DNA of 64,000 nt, from the NCBI GenBank assembly GCA_001549895.1, contig AP014719.1, forward strand, positions 186,001 through 250,000, given 5' to 3'. This document shows, piece after piece, positions 49,976 to 62,009 of the stretch (positions are counted from its first letter, which is position 1; each line of letters starts with the position of its first letter). The notes under the pieces were generated by a model. It had not been told where the DNA came from, ran no database searches, and was given only the letters and a program-made list of their open reading frames with translations. The position numbers and the translations under genes are program-made. The stretch comes from Arthrobacter sp. Hiyo8 (GTDB lineage: Bacteria; Actinomycetota; Actinomycetes; Actinomycetales; Micrococcaceae).

Positions 49976-51327
49976 CTACTCCAAAGCGACGGCTTTGGTC
50001 TCCTTGGCCACCATGTAGATCAGCCCACCCAGGGCAAGAAGAAGGGCAAAGAGATAAAAGGCGGCGGAACCGCCTGCACGGTGACGTTTTGTTTGATCAT
50101 CGAGCCACCGACAAGCGCACCCATGAGGGCGGGCCGAAGATCTTGGCCGTGGCGCCGAGGCCGTAGCCGAGTCCCAGGCCGGTCGCCCGGACCTCGTGCG
50201 GGAACTGTTCGGCTCCGAAGGCATTGAGGATGCCGAAGGCGCCGTCGCCGAAGGTCATGGTGATGAGCACACCGGCGAAGAACACCACGCCGGATTGGGC
50301 GTTTGCTGCGATGAGGCAGCCGACGGCACCGAGCAGGCCAAAGGACAGCAGGACCCAACGTCGGCCGATTCGGTCAGCCAGCCACGCCGACGTAAGACGG
50401 CCGAGGACGTCGCCGATCGCGACCCAGGTGAACAGGGCACCGACCGTGGCGGCGGTGTAGCCGTAGCCGTCCTTGAGCAGGGTCTGGCCCCAGGACTGGA
50501 CGGTGAATGATCCCAGGATGAAGCAGAAAGAGCCGAGGGTGATGATGGCGAGCTGTTTTGGGTACTTCCGGAAGAGCAGGCGGTAGGGCGCCTTGGTTTG
50601 ATGCGCTACGTCCGGCAGCTGTCCGACCTCGGTGGCGGGATATCCATCGCCCACGCGAATGCATCGCGGGCTTCCTCGGTGCGGCCCTGGAGCTGCAGGA
50701 ACCTCGGCGACTCAGGGACGCGCCGCAGCCACAGGAGAAGGAAGACCGGGAGGACCCGAGGGCGATGAGACCACGCCAGCCGATGATGTCTCCCAGCCAT
50801 TGCTGTGCCTGGGCGCCGAGCAGCAGACCGAGCGGGATGAACACTGACGCGAGGCCGGCGAGCAGGCCGCGCCGCTTCGAGGGCACGAGCTCCTGGACGT
50901 AGGGTATCGACGAGATATTGAGACCGCCGACACCGATGCCCACCGCCACCCGCAGGATGGCGAGGACCCACCAGCCACGGTCGGGGGTGAACAGGGACAG
51001 GAAGGTGAAGAAGGTGAACAGGACCACGCACCAGAAGAAGGCTTTGCGGCGTCCGATCTTGTCTGCAAGGCGTCCCCACATGATGGCGCCGAGGACGGTG
51101 CCGAGCCCGGAGCAGGCGAGGATGACACCCGCTTCCAGGCCGGTGAGGTGCCACGGCACAGTCAATAGCGAGACGACGAAACCGATGAGGAACATGTCGA
51201 AGAACTCCGAGATGTTGCCGAGAACCACAAGCCCGATGAGGCTCTTTTGGTGTCCGGTCAGGGGCCGGGAGTCGATCTGCTGTGTGGCGGTGAGGGCGGG
51301 GGCTGCTGTCCCCGTGGGTGCTTTCAT
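49976..51327 (-). pseudogene. MFS transporter (sugar/metabolite:H+ symporter type), frameshifted
   Basis: About 450 codons, 12 helices. ATG at 51327. Helix 1 region LIGLVVLGNISEFFDMFLIGFVV, loop 2-3 GRLADKIGRRKAFF, VGIGVGGLNISSIPYVQELVPSKRRG and the second-half repeat LADRIGRRWVLLSFG. GAEQFPHEVRATGLGLGYGLGA follows the central loop. Frame breaks near 50750, 50640, 50130 and 50075. It matches shikimate/aromatic acid or benzoate-type permeases more than sugar porters; substrate unknown. It converges on the SorC gene. Confidence 0.75.
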
Positions 51328-51757
51328 TGCGATCCGATCGTGATTGTGTTGCGGGTCAGCGGATGATCTGGTTGCTCGTCGGGATGGCTGACCCGCGCTC
51401 ATGTCGGGAGCGCCGCAAAAGGCTGGAACTTGTGTTTCGACATCAAAAAGAACACGACGACGATGCTGGGAATCGCGGTCGTTTTCGGATACCGGGCCGG
51501 GTGCATATCGCTCCTTCGCGACAAGGCGGTGACCGGGGGCTGCGGTGCCAGCCGGACACCGAAAGTAGGTTTCGGTCGACCCGATACAACCCCAGTGACC
51601 TGAGGAGATCAATCAATACCCGCAAACCTGAACATCCGTTCCAATACGCCCGGATTTGACCGGATCGGTCCCGGCGCAATGACTTGGAGCTAATACTGGA
51701 AGTCTGTTTTCGATGCCTCCTCACAGTCGAGGCCGCTTCAAGAAGAAGGGGATACCC

Positions 51758-52283
51758 ATGCACCAGAACCAGCTATCCACCCTCAGCGTCAAGGAATTGC
51801 CGGCCCGAACGATGACCATGCATCATGTGTGCCTTGTTGTCTCCGATATTGCCGCCACCCGGGACTTCTATGTCAACGTCCTCGGATTCGAGGAAATTCA
51901 CCGGCCCACGGATTTTGTGTTCCATGGTGCGTACTTCCAGAACGGCGACGTCGAAGTGCACGTGGTCCGCGAAACCGAACCTGGCCGCCTGGCCAGGAAC
52001 ACCCCCGGCTGGGAGGCTGAGGAACTGCGCACGGGCTGTGCCATCACTTCGCGGTGCTGGTCGATTCTTTTGAGCCTTCCTGGCAGCGATGCGGGAACGC
52101 GGACTTGAACGTGTGGGCGGACCACGCGTCCGCGACGACTACGTCGAGCAGATCTACATCGCCGATCCGGACGGGCACGTCATCGAACTGCTGTGCCAGC
52201 ACACCCCGGAAGCCGGCCACGCGCGACGCATCGAGATCTTCGACCTTGGCATCGCCGTTCCCGTAGCCCCGGGTACCCGGTAA
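51758..52283 (+). pseudogene. VOC-family (glyoxalase/dioxygenase fold) protein, frameshifted
   Basis: ATG at 51758 after AGAAGAAGGGG. First beta-alpha-beta-beta-beta unit MHHVCLVVSDIAATRDFYVNVLGFEEI; second unit HHFAVLVDSFEPSWQRM, VEQIYIADPDGHVIELLCQ. Two histidines and a glutamate supply the metal site. Breaks near 52040 and 52090. About 175 aa. Could be an isomerase, glyoxalase or epimerase; close to an RpiB-type isomerase gene, so sugar metabolism is plausible. Confidence 0.7.
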
Positions 52284-52468
52284 CGGACCCCGGGCCAAGT
52301 ATGGGGTGCTCTGCGGTGGCTAAGGTTTCCTTCAGGGGCGGCTTGCACTGCAGGCGGTCCTGAATCGCGCAAGCGGATCGGCGCATATCGCTTTTCCCTT
52401 GGGAGCGGGACCGCATCTTCTTTGCTCTGTCCTACTGATCCGCGTAGTCCCGGCTGCCCGGGCGACTC

Positions 52469-52969
52469 ATGACTGAATGGATGATTATCGTGATTACAAG
52501 CCCTGCCGTCCCCCGCGTCCACATCGCCACGGACCACGCCGGAATGGAGCTCAGCGCCCACTTGGTCAGCCATCTGACACAAAAGGGATATGACGTCGTG
52601 GACCACGGGCCCAGGGAATTCGACCCACTGGACGACTATCCGTCCTTCTGCATCAATGCGGCACTGGCCGTGGTGGCGGACCAGCAGGCCGGGATGCATG
52701 CCCTGGGCATCGTGCTCGGCGGTTCGGGAAATGGGGAACAAATAGCGGCCAACAAAGTCAAGGGTGCGCGCGTCGCCCTTGCCTGGAACCATGCCACCGC
52801 CACCCTCGCACGCGAGCACAACGATGCCAACGTGCTGGCCATCGGAGGACGCCAGCACAGTGTGGAGGAGGCCACCGGCATAGCCGAGGCGTTCCTGCAG
52901 GAATCCTTCACCAACGAGGAACGACACATCCGCCGCATCGCGCAAATCGCCGCGTATGAGGGGCGCTAA
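52469..52969 (+). CDS. rpiB: RpiB/LacAB-family sugar-phosphate isomerase
   Basis: 166 aa, intact. RVHIATDHAGMELSAHLVSHL and YDVVDHGPREFDPLDDYPSFC hold the active-site Asp and His; GIVLGGSGNGEQIAANKVKG carries the phosphate loop (Ser/Gly where many have Cys), and LAREHNDANVLAIGGRQ is typical. Interconverts ribose-5-P and ribulose-5-P, or a related ketose/aldose pair. ATG at 52469; GTG near 52490 is an alternative closer to the conserved start. Confidence 0.8.
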   Translation: MTEWMIIVITSPAVPRVHIATDHAGMELSAHLVSHLTQKGYDVVDHGPREFDPLDDYPSFCINAALAVVADQQAGMHALGIVLGGSGNGEQIAANKVKGARVALAWNHATATLAREHNDANVLAIGGRQHSVEEATGIAEAFLQESFTNEERHIRRIAQIAAYEGR

Positions 52970-53101
52970 TCCTTGGAGACAGCCCTGTGTGCCTAGGCTA
53001 TTCGTGATGCAGCCACCACATACCAGATCCGCAGGCTGCCCACGGCAGGGTCGCGGATCTGAACCTTGATCCTCGCCGGCCTCGACCAATCGGGGCGCAG
53101 C

Positions 53102-54210
53102 TCAGAAGCCTACCTCAGCAATATCCGCCCGTTTCTCGGCGAGTACTACAGCGACCTGCATGGATTGCTGGGTCAGCCATTGGCGGTAGTTCTTCGCGAG
53201 GTTGTCGTTTCGGAGGAGGCCCCGTTCCAAGAGAGAAATTTTGGACGGCCAGTTGCCACGCTCGCGGGCAGCGGTCGTGATGGTTATTCCGAGCGTGGTG
53301 CGCGTGTGGCGAAGGTCGGTGTTGTTTGGCGCTGCTTGGGGGTTGGTGATCTGCCGGTAGATTTCCCGGGCTGCGTAGCGTTTGAGGCAGCGCATGATTT
53401 CCCGTTTACTCTTGGCCTCTGCGGTGCGTTTGACCACGTAGTCCTTTGTCCGTTGGCACGAGGCCATGCGGACCAGGACGACCTGATACAAGGCATGGGT
53501 GGCGTTGCGATCGCCGCCTCTGCTGAGCCGGTGACGGGTTGTCTTGCCCGAGGACGCGGGTATGGGCGCGACCCCGACGAGGGCAGCGAATTGGGCTTCG
53601 TTTCCTATCCGGTCTGGGTTGTCTCCGACTGTGACCAGGAGTTGGCTGGCTACCTCCGTTCCGACTCCTGGCAGGTCACAGAGCATCGGCGCGTAGACAT
53701 CGAGGATTTCTTGGAGGGCAGCGTCGGCTGAGGCGATTTCTGCCGCTATGGACTGGCAACGGGTGGCCAGGGCTTTCAATGTCAGCAGGCACACGTACTC
53801 GGGGTCAGCCATATGACCGGCCGGCCTGGTGCGCTGCAGGGCTGTGATCATCGCCGAGGTTCCTAGCCCCTGTATTTCGCCCGGAGCTTGTCCGGGGCTG
53901 AAACGAGGAGACCTTTGATCTGATTGATGGCAGCGGTGCGAGCCTTTAGCGCCGATGTACGCCCGGCCCGCAGGATCCGCAGGCATTCAACGGGACCATC
54001 CTTGGCTTTAGGGACCGATGTGGTCCTGCCGTCGAGTAACGATTGAGCGGCCTGGTAGGCGTCCAAAGGATCGGACTTGCCCTTCAGCCGGCGCGCCGCA
54101 CGGTTCGGGCGGTTCACCTCCAACACGGTCGACCCTTCGCCACGCCGGACTGGCCAGTTCAATTTCGAGTCAGTCCGGGGGGAAACGGGGGGGGAGAAGT
54201 AGCCCTCCAT
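53102..54210 (-). pseudogene. IS110-family transposase, 5'-truncated and frameshifted
   Basis: Lacks the first ~90 residues with the initial DEDD Asp. The first recognisable part is TVLEVNRPNRAARRLKGKSDPLDAYQAAQSLL near 54120, followed in frame by ALKARTAAINQIKGLLVSAP. After one break near 53870 it continues LLTLKALATRCQSI and the C-terminal LCDLPGVGTEVASQLLV, FAALVGVAPIPASSGKTTRHRLSRGGDR. It ends near the two-component genes, so its insertion or deletion may have defined this boundary. Confidence 0.75.
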
Positions 54211-54265
54211 AGCAAACGGCCAAGCCCCTCTTTCGCCGCCCCGACCGGGGTGGTGCCCCGTGCGG

Positions 54266-54932
54266 CTAGGGCACGGTGTAGGAGTTCAGCGGCCTGCCGG
54301 TGGTGCCGTACGTGAGGTCCAGGATGAGAAGGCCTTTGCGTTCCAGCACACTGAGGTAACGCTGCGCCGTCGGGCGGCTGACGCCGAGCTGCTCGGCGAT
54401 CTCGGCGGCGCTGACGGGAGCGCCCGCGGCGCGGACGGCGTCGAGCGTTTTTTGCATGGTGGGCTGCAGGCGTGGCGCCGGGCGGCGGGCCTGGCCCGGC
54501 CGAGCGGGCGTTGTAGAGGCTGTCGATGGTTGCCTGGTTGGCGGTTGATGCGGATTCCAGCTCCTGCCGCCACTTCCGGTACGCCTCCAGCTGCGTGCGG
54601 AGCCGCTCGAAGCTGAAGGGCTTGACGAGGTAATAGACTGCGCCGCTGCTCATGGCTGATGTGACGGTTGCCAGGTCCTGGGCTGCGGTGATGATGATGC
54701 AATCCACTTCGGTTCCGGCCGCCTGCAGGGACCGCAGCAGCGAGATCCCGTCCTCGTCCGGAAGGTGCACGTCCAGCAGGAGCAGGTCCGGGTTGAGGCG
54801 CGCGATTGCCTCCCGCGCGGCTGCGGCGCTGTACACCTGGCCGACGCATTCGAAGCCGTCAACCCTGGCCACGCGGGTCGCGTGGATTCCGGCGACCCTG
54901 AAATCGTCGTCAACCACCAAGGTCCTGATCAA
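54266..54932 (-). pseudogene. Response regulator, CitB/DcuR family, one frameshift
   Basis: TTG start at 54932. REC domain: TLVVDDDFRVAG, phosphate-accepting Asp in LLLLDVHLPDEDG, IIITAAQD and the conserved Lys in YYLVKPFSFERLRTQL. After a linker (break near 54495) the C-terminal HTH reads PVSAAEIAEQLGVSRPTAQRYLSVLERKG. It overlaps the kinase gene by about 22 nt. Controls C4-dicarboxylate or tricarboxylate uptake in relatives; the divergent ABC operon is the likely target. Confidence 0.78.
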
Positions 54933-56569
54933 TGTCCGCCCTCCTGTCCTTCTCCGCAATGTGCGGGTTTGCCGGCAGCCACACCTCAAAATTGCCGCCG
55001 GGCCCGGGAACACGTCCAGGGTTCCCCCTGCCCGGTGGACGATCCTCCGCACCAGGGCCAGCCCGATTCCACGCCGCATGCCGGCCGCGGGTCCTTGGTG
55101 GAATAGCCGTCCACCACCACCTGCTCGATCTTGTCTGCCGGGACGCCGGGGCCGTTGTCGCGCACGGCGATGAAAACGCCGTCGGCGTCGTCAAACTGCA
55201 CCGTCACCGTGCGCGGCCGTGGCGTGTTGGCCAGCGCGTCCACGGCGTTGTCAAGGAGGTTGCCCACGATGGTCAGCAGTTCCGCCTGGTCAACCTGGGG
55301 ACGTTCCAGCCTGGACCCGGCGGTCACCTCCATGTGCACGTCCTGTTCGGCGGCAACGGTGATCTTGGCCAGCAGCAGGGCCGCCAGCTCCGGCGGCGCA
55401 ATCCTTGCGCGCAGCCCTTCGCCGAGCGACCTGGACATGGAGGAGATTTGCGAGACGTAGCTCTTGGCCTGCTCCACGTCCCCCATCTCCAACAGGCCGT
55501 CGACGACGTGCAGCCGGTTGGCGTATTCGTGCTCCAGGGCCCGCATTGCCTCCATCAAGCCCCGGACGGAATGCAGGTCACGGACCAGCGCCTCGATCTC
55601 CGTGCGGTCCCGCAAGGTGACGACCGAACCGATGCTCCGCCCGGCGGTCGCAACGGCATGCGGTTGACCACCAGCAGGGCGTCCTCCGTCAGCGCCACCT
55701 GGTCGGTGCCGGAGAGCTTGCCGGTGAGCAGGTCCCGGAGCCGCCCTCCGGAACCAGCTCGGCAACCGGTCTTCCCAGCGCCGGTTCCTCGATCTGGAGC
55801 AGCCGCCGGGCCTCTCCGTTGATCACTGTCACCTTCCCGTCGTCGTCAAGGCCGACGACGGCCTCCCGGATCCCGTGCAGCAGCGCCTCCCGCTCCTGCA
55901 ACAGGGAGGCGATCTCAGCCGGCTCCAGGTTGAACGTGACACGCTTGATCCGGCGGGAGAGCAACAGCGAACCGCCCACGCCCAGGGCCAGGACCAGGCC
56001 CGAGAACCCGGCGATCAGCCAGATGTTCTGGACCTGTGTGTCCAGGACCTGGGTGTCCTCGATGCCCACCGACACCTGGCCTATCACCGTGCCGTCCGCC
56101 CGAAGACCGGGGCCTTGGCGTTCGCCGACCTGCCCAGGCTGCCCGGGTCGAACCCCACATGGGTTTCGCCGTCCAATACGGCGACGGGTTCCTCCAGTTT
56201 CTGGCCGATCAGGGCCGGGTCCGGGTGGGAGAACCGGATGCCGTTGCGGTCGGTGACCACCACATAGGAGGACTGCGCGGCGGCCGTGATCTCCCGGGCG
56301 AGCCCGTCGATGATGTGCTGGGGATCCCGGGCCGCGAGGGCGGAGCGGATCTCGGGCATCTGCGCGGTGGTGGTCGCAATGCCCAGGGCACGCAGCTGAT
56401 ACTGCCGGTCCAGGGTCTGGTTGCTGATCATCGTGAACAGAACCCCGCCCAGAACCACTGTGAGCAGCAGCAGCGAGAGCGATCCCAGGAGGATCTGGGT
56501 GGTCAGGGTCGAAGAACGGCCGGCCCGGAGGCGCTGTGCCACTGACGCCTGGCTCACCGGGATCCGCAC
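54910..56569 (-). pseudogene. Sensor histidine kinase, CitA/DcuS family, frameshifted
   Basis: About 550 codons. Membrane helix 1 ILLGSLSLLLLTVVLGGVLF, extracytoplasmic Cache-like sensor (DRQYQLRALGIATTTAQMPEI, SYVVVTDRNGIRFSHPDPALIG), helix 2 WLIAGFSGLVLALGVGGSLLL, PAS domain (EREALLHGIREAVVGLDDDG), phosphoacceptor His in RALEHEYANRLHVVDGLLEMG, then the ATPase domain (IVGNLLDNAVDAL, VRDNGPGVP, GIGLALVRRIV). Breaks near 56105, 55760, 55670, 55090 and 55020. Senses an external ligand, probably a carboxylate. Confidence 0.8.
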
Positions 56570-56604
56570 CCCGGACGGGCATTTACGCTATTGCAGAAAA
56601 CGCA

Positions 56605-56621
56605 CAAAACGTGCACTTTTG
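56605..56621. promoter_or_regulatory. Inverted repeat in the divergent kinase/ABC promoter region
   Basis: CAAAA-N7-TTTTG, within GCACAAAACGTGCACTTTTGC, lies 36 nt upstream of the kinase start and about 390 nt before the ABC ATPase. Possible response-regulator site. A TTGACA at about 56680 could be a -35 box for the ABC side, but no good -10 box is visible. Confidence 0.4.
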
Positions 56622-57007
56622 CGGTTAAGGCGCACAACTTACTGAAGACTTCTGGCCCGAATGATCACTTTCTAAGCTTGACATAGTTCCGGTGATCCAC
56701 ATCACGCAGGAAAGCGACTCCCGGGAAGGGATTCGAGTGACAGCGCTGTCAGAAGGACAAAGAAGTAGCCGCACGGCCGCCGTTCCGGCCCCCCTGCTAC
56801 CCGAGTTCACGGCCGCCCACCCCAGTCCGGTATGGGCGGGCTTGAAGACGTCAGTGTGCGCCGGCTTCACAACCAACACCGCAGTTCCACGACGCGGCTG
56901 AACCGGAAAGAAGCACCGGACCGTCTCGAGTCCCTGACGCACCACAGTGGCGCTTCAGATCCCGGGTGGTCAAAGAACCGAAAGACAGAGAGGTCTTAGC
57001 AACATGG

Positions 57008-57852
<845 letters not shown>

Positions 57853-57856
<4 letters not shown>

Positions 57857-58735
57857 CAACCACAATCAGTAGGGGTGCTCCCGTGCAAGAGCAAGAAAAA
57901 GCACAAGCGAGTGAGCTTAAGAATTCCGCCCGGCGTGCGATGAACCGCCGCACCACGTGGGTTTGGCCGGCCGCGCCATCCTCGCGGTCATCGTGATCGG
58001 CGGCTGGCAGTGGTTCACCACGGCCGGCTGGGTGGACAAGTTCTTCTTCGGCCAGCCGTCCGAAATCTGGAACAGCCTGGTGGATCTCTTCACCAAGGGC
58101 ACGGCATTCGGCACCATCTGGGAGAACCTCTGGGTCACCATGCAGGAAGCCATCTACGGCTTCGCGCTCGGAACGCTGGTCGGCGTCGTGCTCGGAATAC
58201 TCCTCGGCTCGAATAAGTACTTGTCCGAAGTTGTCGGCCCGTACATCCGGATCGTGAACTCGATCCCCAGAATCGTCCTCGGCTCGATCTTCATCGTGGC
58301 GTTTGGCCTCGGCGTCTTCCCGAAGGTGCTCCTCGCGGCGGTCCTGGTCTTCTTCGTCGTCTTCTTCAACGCCTTCCAAGGCGTCCGTGAAGTGGACCAG
58401 AACCTGGTCGGAAACGTACGCGTCCTGGGTGCATCCCCGCTTCAGGTTGCGATCCACGTGACCATCCCTCGGCAATGACCTGGATTATCGCGAGCTTGCA
58501 CACGGCATTCGGTTTCGCGATCATCGGTGCCCTTGTCGCTGAAGTGCTCGGCGCCCAGCAGGGAATCGGCCTCATCATCAGCCAGGCACAGGGAACCTTC
58601 GATCCCAACACGGTCTTCGCCTGCATGGTGATCATCGCAGTCATCACGCTCGGCGCGGAGTACCTCATCGCCTTGCTAGAGCACACGCTCCTCAAGTGGC
58701 GTCCGCCAAACCGTTCTGAAGCACAAGCGATCTGA
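57853..58735 (+). pseudogene. ABC transporter permease (NitT/TauT type), frameshifted
   Basis: Starts at ATG 57853 overlapping the ATPase stop. N-terminal cytoplasmic part MTTTISRGAPVQEQEK; helices AILAVIVIGGWQWF, GFALGTLVGVVLGILLG, GSIFIVAFGLGVFPKVLLAAVLVFFVVFF; EAA loop NLVGNVRVLGASPLQVAIHVTIP; C-terminal IIASLHTAFGFAIIGALVAEVLGAQQGIG. Breaks near 57957 and 58475. About 290 aa when repaired, normal. Confidence 0.8.
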
Positions 58736-58801
58736 CGCTCGCCGTCTTCCATTCCCCTTACCCAACGCTCGAATCCTCACAATAGAAGGAAAAGCACAAC
58801 C

Positions 58802-59907
58802 ATGATGAAGAACAAGATCTACGCCGTCGGCGCTGCCGGAGTGATCGCCCTGAGCCTCGCAGCTTGCGGCACCAGCATCGCAAGCAGCAACAGCACGGCA
58901 AGCGGCAGTGCTGCCGCGGACACCGCCTCGATGCCCACCGTGAAGCTCATGGTCGGCGGCATCGACAAGCAGATCTACCTGCCGTACCAGCTCGCAGAGC
59001 AGCTCGGCTTCTACCAGAAGTACGGCGTCAAGATGGAGCTTTCCACCGAGTCCCAGGGCGGCGTGGGCGCCGAAGACGCCATGGCATCCGGGCAGGTGGA
59101 CATGGCCGGTGCGTGGTACGTCCACACCGTCGACTTCCAGTCCAAGGGCAAGAACGTCATCAACCTCGTGCAGCTCTCGAGCGCACCGGGCGAACGCATC
59201 ATGTGCAACCCCAAGGCGAACGTGAAGACGGGCGCAGACCTCAAGGGCAAGACCGTGGGCGTCACCGACCTCGGCTCGGGACCGATGAGCTCACCCAGTT
59301 CATCGCTGCAAAGGCTGGCCTCGCGAAGAGCGATTACCACACGATCGCCGTCGGCGCCGGAGCAACCGCAATCGCGGCGATCCAGCGCGGATCCGCTGAC
59401 TGCGTCATGACCACCCAGCCGACCGTGGGCGCCCTCGAGAACAAGAACCTCGCCGTTTCCGCGATCGACCTCGCCACCTCTGACGGAGCCAAGGCAGCGC
59501 TTGGCGGCACCCTGCCGTCGGCCGGCCTCCTCGCCCAGTCTGACTGGGTCAAGACCCACGAGGACGCAGCCCAGAAGGTCGTCAACGCCCTGGTGGACAC
59601 GATGCACTGGATCAGCACCCACTCCGCCCAGGAGATCGCGGACAAGCTGCCCCAGTCCTACGTCCAGAACAGCACCATCTCCAAGGACCAGTACGTCGCC
59701 GCACTGAACCAGGACAAGGGTCAGTTCCTCCCGGACGGCATCATGCCTGCCGGTGGCCCCAAGACGATCTTCGACGAGGAGAAGACCATCGGCGTTGACA
59801 CCTCCAAGGTCAACATCGCCGACACGTTCACGCAGAAGTACGCCCAGGCCGCGCTCAAGCTTGAGGGCTACACCGCAACGACCACCCCTGCCGGCAACGA
59901 CGGCTAA
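58802..59907 (+). pseudogene. ABC substrate-binding lipoprotein (NMT1/TauA-like), one frameshift
   Basis: Signal peptide with lipobox LAAC near residue 20. Mature part: VKLMVGGIDKQIYLPYQLAEQLGFYQKYGV, MASGQVDMAGAWYVHTVDFQSKGK, KGKTVGVTDLGSG; after one lost base near 59285, ELTQFIAAKAGLAKSDY, AIQRGSADCVMTTQPTVGAL and DTSKVNIADTFTQKYA. AGGAAAAG lies before the ATG. Captures an organic anion for the transporter; the citrate-type kinase next door suggests a carboxylate. Confidence 0.8.
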
Positions 59908-60084
59908 TTCCCGCACGCTGGCACAGGCGGCACGACACCCCCGGGCAAATGACGCCTCACGGCCGGCCTGTGTGGTCCTCCACGCAGGCCGCCGCACCTC
60001 TCAACGCAGCCGCGCGCAAATCAACGCGGCCGCGCATATCAGAACCGTCTCCCGCACCATGTGCGGCAGGCAGAAAAGAGGACC

Positions 60085-60315
60085 GTGACAACCGACGAAT
60101 ACGTCCGCGACTGGACAAGGATCCGGACCCGCGACGAGATCAAGCTCAGCAAGGACGGCCAGGAAATTGCCCGCGGAATCGCCGACGGTGTCACCCACGA
60201 CGGGAACACCCTCTGGCTGATTCAACCCGCCGGAAAAGGACGGTCCATGTTCACCCACCAGGACGACATCCTCGCCTTCCGCACCAAGGCCTCGAGACCC
60301 TCCCGGCAGATCTGA
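60085..60315 (+). CDS. Small unknown protein, family B (B4)
   Basis: 76 aa from GTG at 60085, preceded by AGAGGA at the right distance. Family marks: RDW, DEIKLSKDG, the glycine turn ARGIADGV, TLWLIQ and KGRSMF, lining up with B1 and B2. About 175 nt after the binding-protein gene on the same strand. Predicted all-beta, cytoplasmic. Function unknown. Confidence 0.62.
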   Translation: MTTDEYVRDWTRIRTRDEIKLSKDGQEIARGIADGVTHDGNTLWLIQPAGKGRSMFTHQDDILAFRTKASRPSRQI

Positions 60316-60354
60316 CCCGCGCCCGCCAAGGCCGCCCCGGACAAGGACACTCCC

Positions 60355-60573
60355 ATGCACCAAACCGCGACGTTCCGTCTCGAGATCACCGTCAGCCAGA
60401 CCCGCAGCAGAGACGACCAGCTAACCGAGGCCGTCAACGAACTGATACCTGCCGCCCTGGAACACCGGCACGGCATACTCGTCACCCAACACGACACCGC
60501 CACCTACACCCTCGAGGTACACCCGTCCGTCCCCTGCGGAACCATCCACGAAAAAAGACACCCGGAACCATAA
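60355..60573 (+). CDS. Small unknown protein, family A (A4)
   Basis: 72 aa from ATG at 60355, 39 nt after B4. Family marks: FRLEITVSQ, a helix-like middle, HGILVTQHD, TYTLEV, VPCGTIHE. It completes a B-A pair like B2-A2. It ends the ABC operon region. Function unknown. Confidence 0.62.
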   Translation: MHQTATFRLEITVSQTRSRDDQLTEAVNELIPAALEHRHGILVTQHDTATYTLEVHPSVPCGTIHEKRHPEP

Positions 60574-60946
60574 AACGAACCGAAATACATCCCCGGTGCC
60601 ACAACAGGCCCGAGAATTCCCCACCTTCCTGACCATCCCGGCCTACGCCAGCTACCCCACGGAAGCCCCCGACGAAGCCACCAAGGAAGAACTCGCGGCC
60701 GCGTAGAACAAACGTCAGCCAGGTCCCGGCAATCCATCGCAACAGGAAACCCGAAAGTCGGGTGCACGGGCCGGCTGCGGTTCGAGTGATGCGCCAGCCT
60801 CTGCAGCGGCGTATGACTGGGCCCTAGCTCCGCGTGCCGTTCGACAGGGCGGTACGCGGAGTGTCGGTGCTGAGAGTTCCTAGAATCTGCTCAGTTCCCA
60901 AGAAGGCTGACGCCGAATCGTCCAGGAACACCGAGGAGCCCCCGCC
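60574..60946. other. Intergenic with a possible coding remnant
   Basis: A plus-strand frame ending at TAG near 60704 reads FPTFLTIPAYASYPTEAP and DEATKEELAAA, which looks like a protein C-terminus, but no start is visible and the family is not recognised. Nothing seen from 60710 to 60946. Confidence 0.3.
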
Positions 60947-61199
60947 ATGAACGCAGAACCACAGCCAGCACCGGACCCTTCCCACGCACCCACCCCCGGG
61001 GCTCCCTGGCCGGGCGGCATCAACGAAAACACGAATGGCCAGCTGCGCCAGTACTTCCCGAAAGGCACGGACCTGAGCATCCACAGCGCCGAAGACCCTC
61101 GACTGGGTTGCACAGGAACTCAACGACCGGCCACGCAAAAGACTAGAGTTCAAAGTTCAGAAAACCGATCGAATTGATCGAAGGACTCCTGTTGCAATG
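60947..61199 (+). pseudogene. IS30-family transposase, C-terminal remnant
   Basis: Reads GGINENTNGQLRQYFPKGT and DLSIHSAED, then in another frame LDWVAQELNDRPRKRLEF, and finally KPIELIEGLLLQ before TGA at 61197-61199. NENTNG-RQYFPKGTD and LNDRPRK are the IS30 C-terminal signature holding the last catalytic Glu. The preceding catalytic part is missing. Sequence just after (TGACCGTTTGAATCCGCC) looks like an IS30 end. Confidence 0.7.
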
Positions 61200-61337
61200 A
61201 CCGTTTGAATCCGCCCCCCGTTACTGCAACACCGCGCTAGCCGTCCGCTGAGGGATCGGCTAACGGGCGTTCGAAGAAAAGGTTGAACTGGGCCACGACC
61301 GCTTCCTGAGCCGGTCCGCGCGTTCTACGGTTACCGT

Positions 61338-61574
61338 ATGGCTCGAATGACACCGCAGGAAGCGACGGCCGTGAATATATTGCTGGGGTACTTCGCCGGC
61401 AGGCCTGAGCTACCGCCCGGGGAAATTGTGCGGTCCCTCGAGATCCTCGCAAATCGGGCGCACAACCGCCTGCAGGGTGGCTGGGACGAGTTCGCGGTGC
61501 GTCGCCAATGGCCATACGCCTACGAAGAAGAGGTCCGGGCGCAAGAAGGGGCGGACGAGCCTTCCGAAGACTGA
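61338..61574 (+). CDS. Small hypothetical protein
   Basis: 78 aa, ATG at 61338. Mostly helical: QEATAVNILLGYFAG, GEIVRSLEILANRAHNRL, acidic tail EEEVRAQEGADEPSED. No known domain. Composition and codon use fit a real actinobacterial gene. Confidence 0.45.
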   Translation: MARMTPQEATAVNILLGYFAGRPELPPGEIVRSLEILANRAHNRLQGGWDEFAVRRQWPYAYEEEVRAQEGADEPSED

Positions 61575-62009
61575 AGGACTGAGGATCCTCGCCGGGTACT
61601 TCTCTGCACGGGCGCGTTGCGCCGGGGATTAGCGCTTCGCTCCAGCTGTGGCGCGGCGATTCACAGGGCACGATAGGGGCCGGCGACGTCTGGGGGTCGA
61701 GAACTCAGGCTCCAGGAACTGGACGCTCTCTTCGTCGCCGGCTCGTCCGATAACCGGCCAACGGTTGGCGGGCCGGTCCACACTGTTCCCGGTTCAAGTC
61801 AACACCCGGCGCGGCGCTATTGCACCAGTAACGTGTACTCGTTTTTGCAGGTCAGGGCGCGGGATAACGTCTTGACGGCGGGGTGACCACTGCAATGGCT
61901 CCTGAGATGTCCACGCCTGCTGAAAGCGCCGCCGGGGGAGTGCTGCATGCCCGCACCCGATCCCAGGGTGCGTGGGCGGGCGTATCTTGTGCCTATGCTG
62001 AGGCCCGGG
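61575..62009. other. Intergenic, no gene recognised
   Basis: About 435 bp; a 75-codon plus-strand frame (61648-61875) has no recognisable features. Confidence 0.35.

Noticed and set aside
54932..55822. 296-codon plus-strand frame over the histidine kinase
   Set aside because: Shadow; kinase motifs run on the minus strand.
59011..59997. 328-codon minus-strand frame over the substrate-binding gene
   Set aside because: Shadow of a well-defined NMT1-like gene on the plus strand; no motif of its own.
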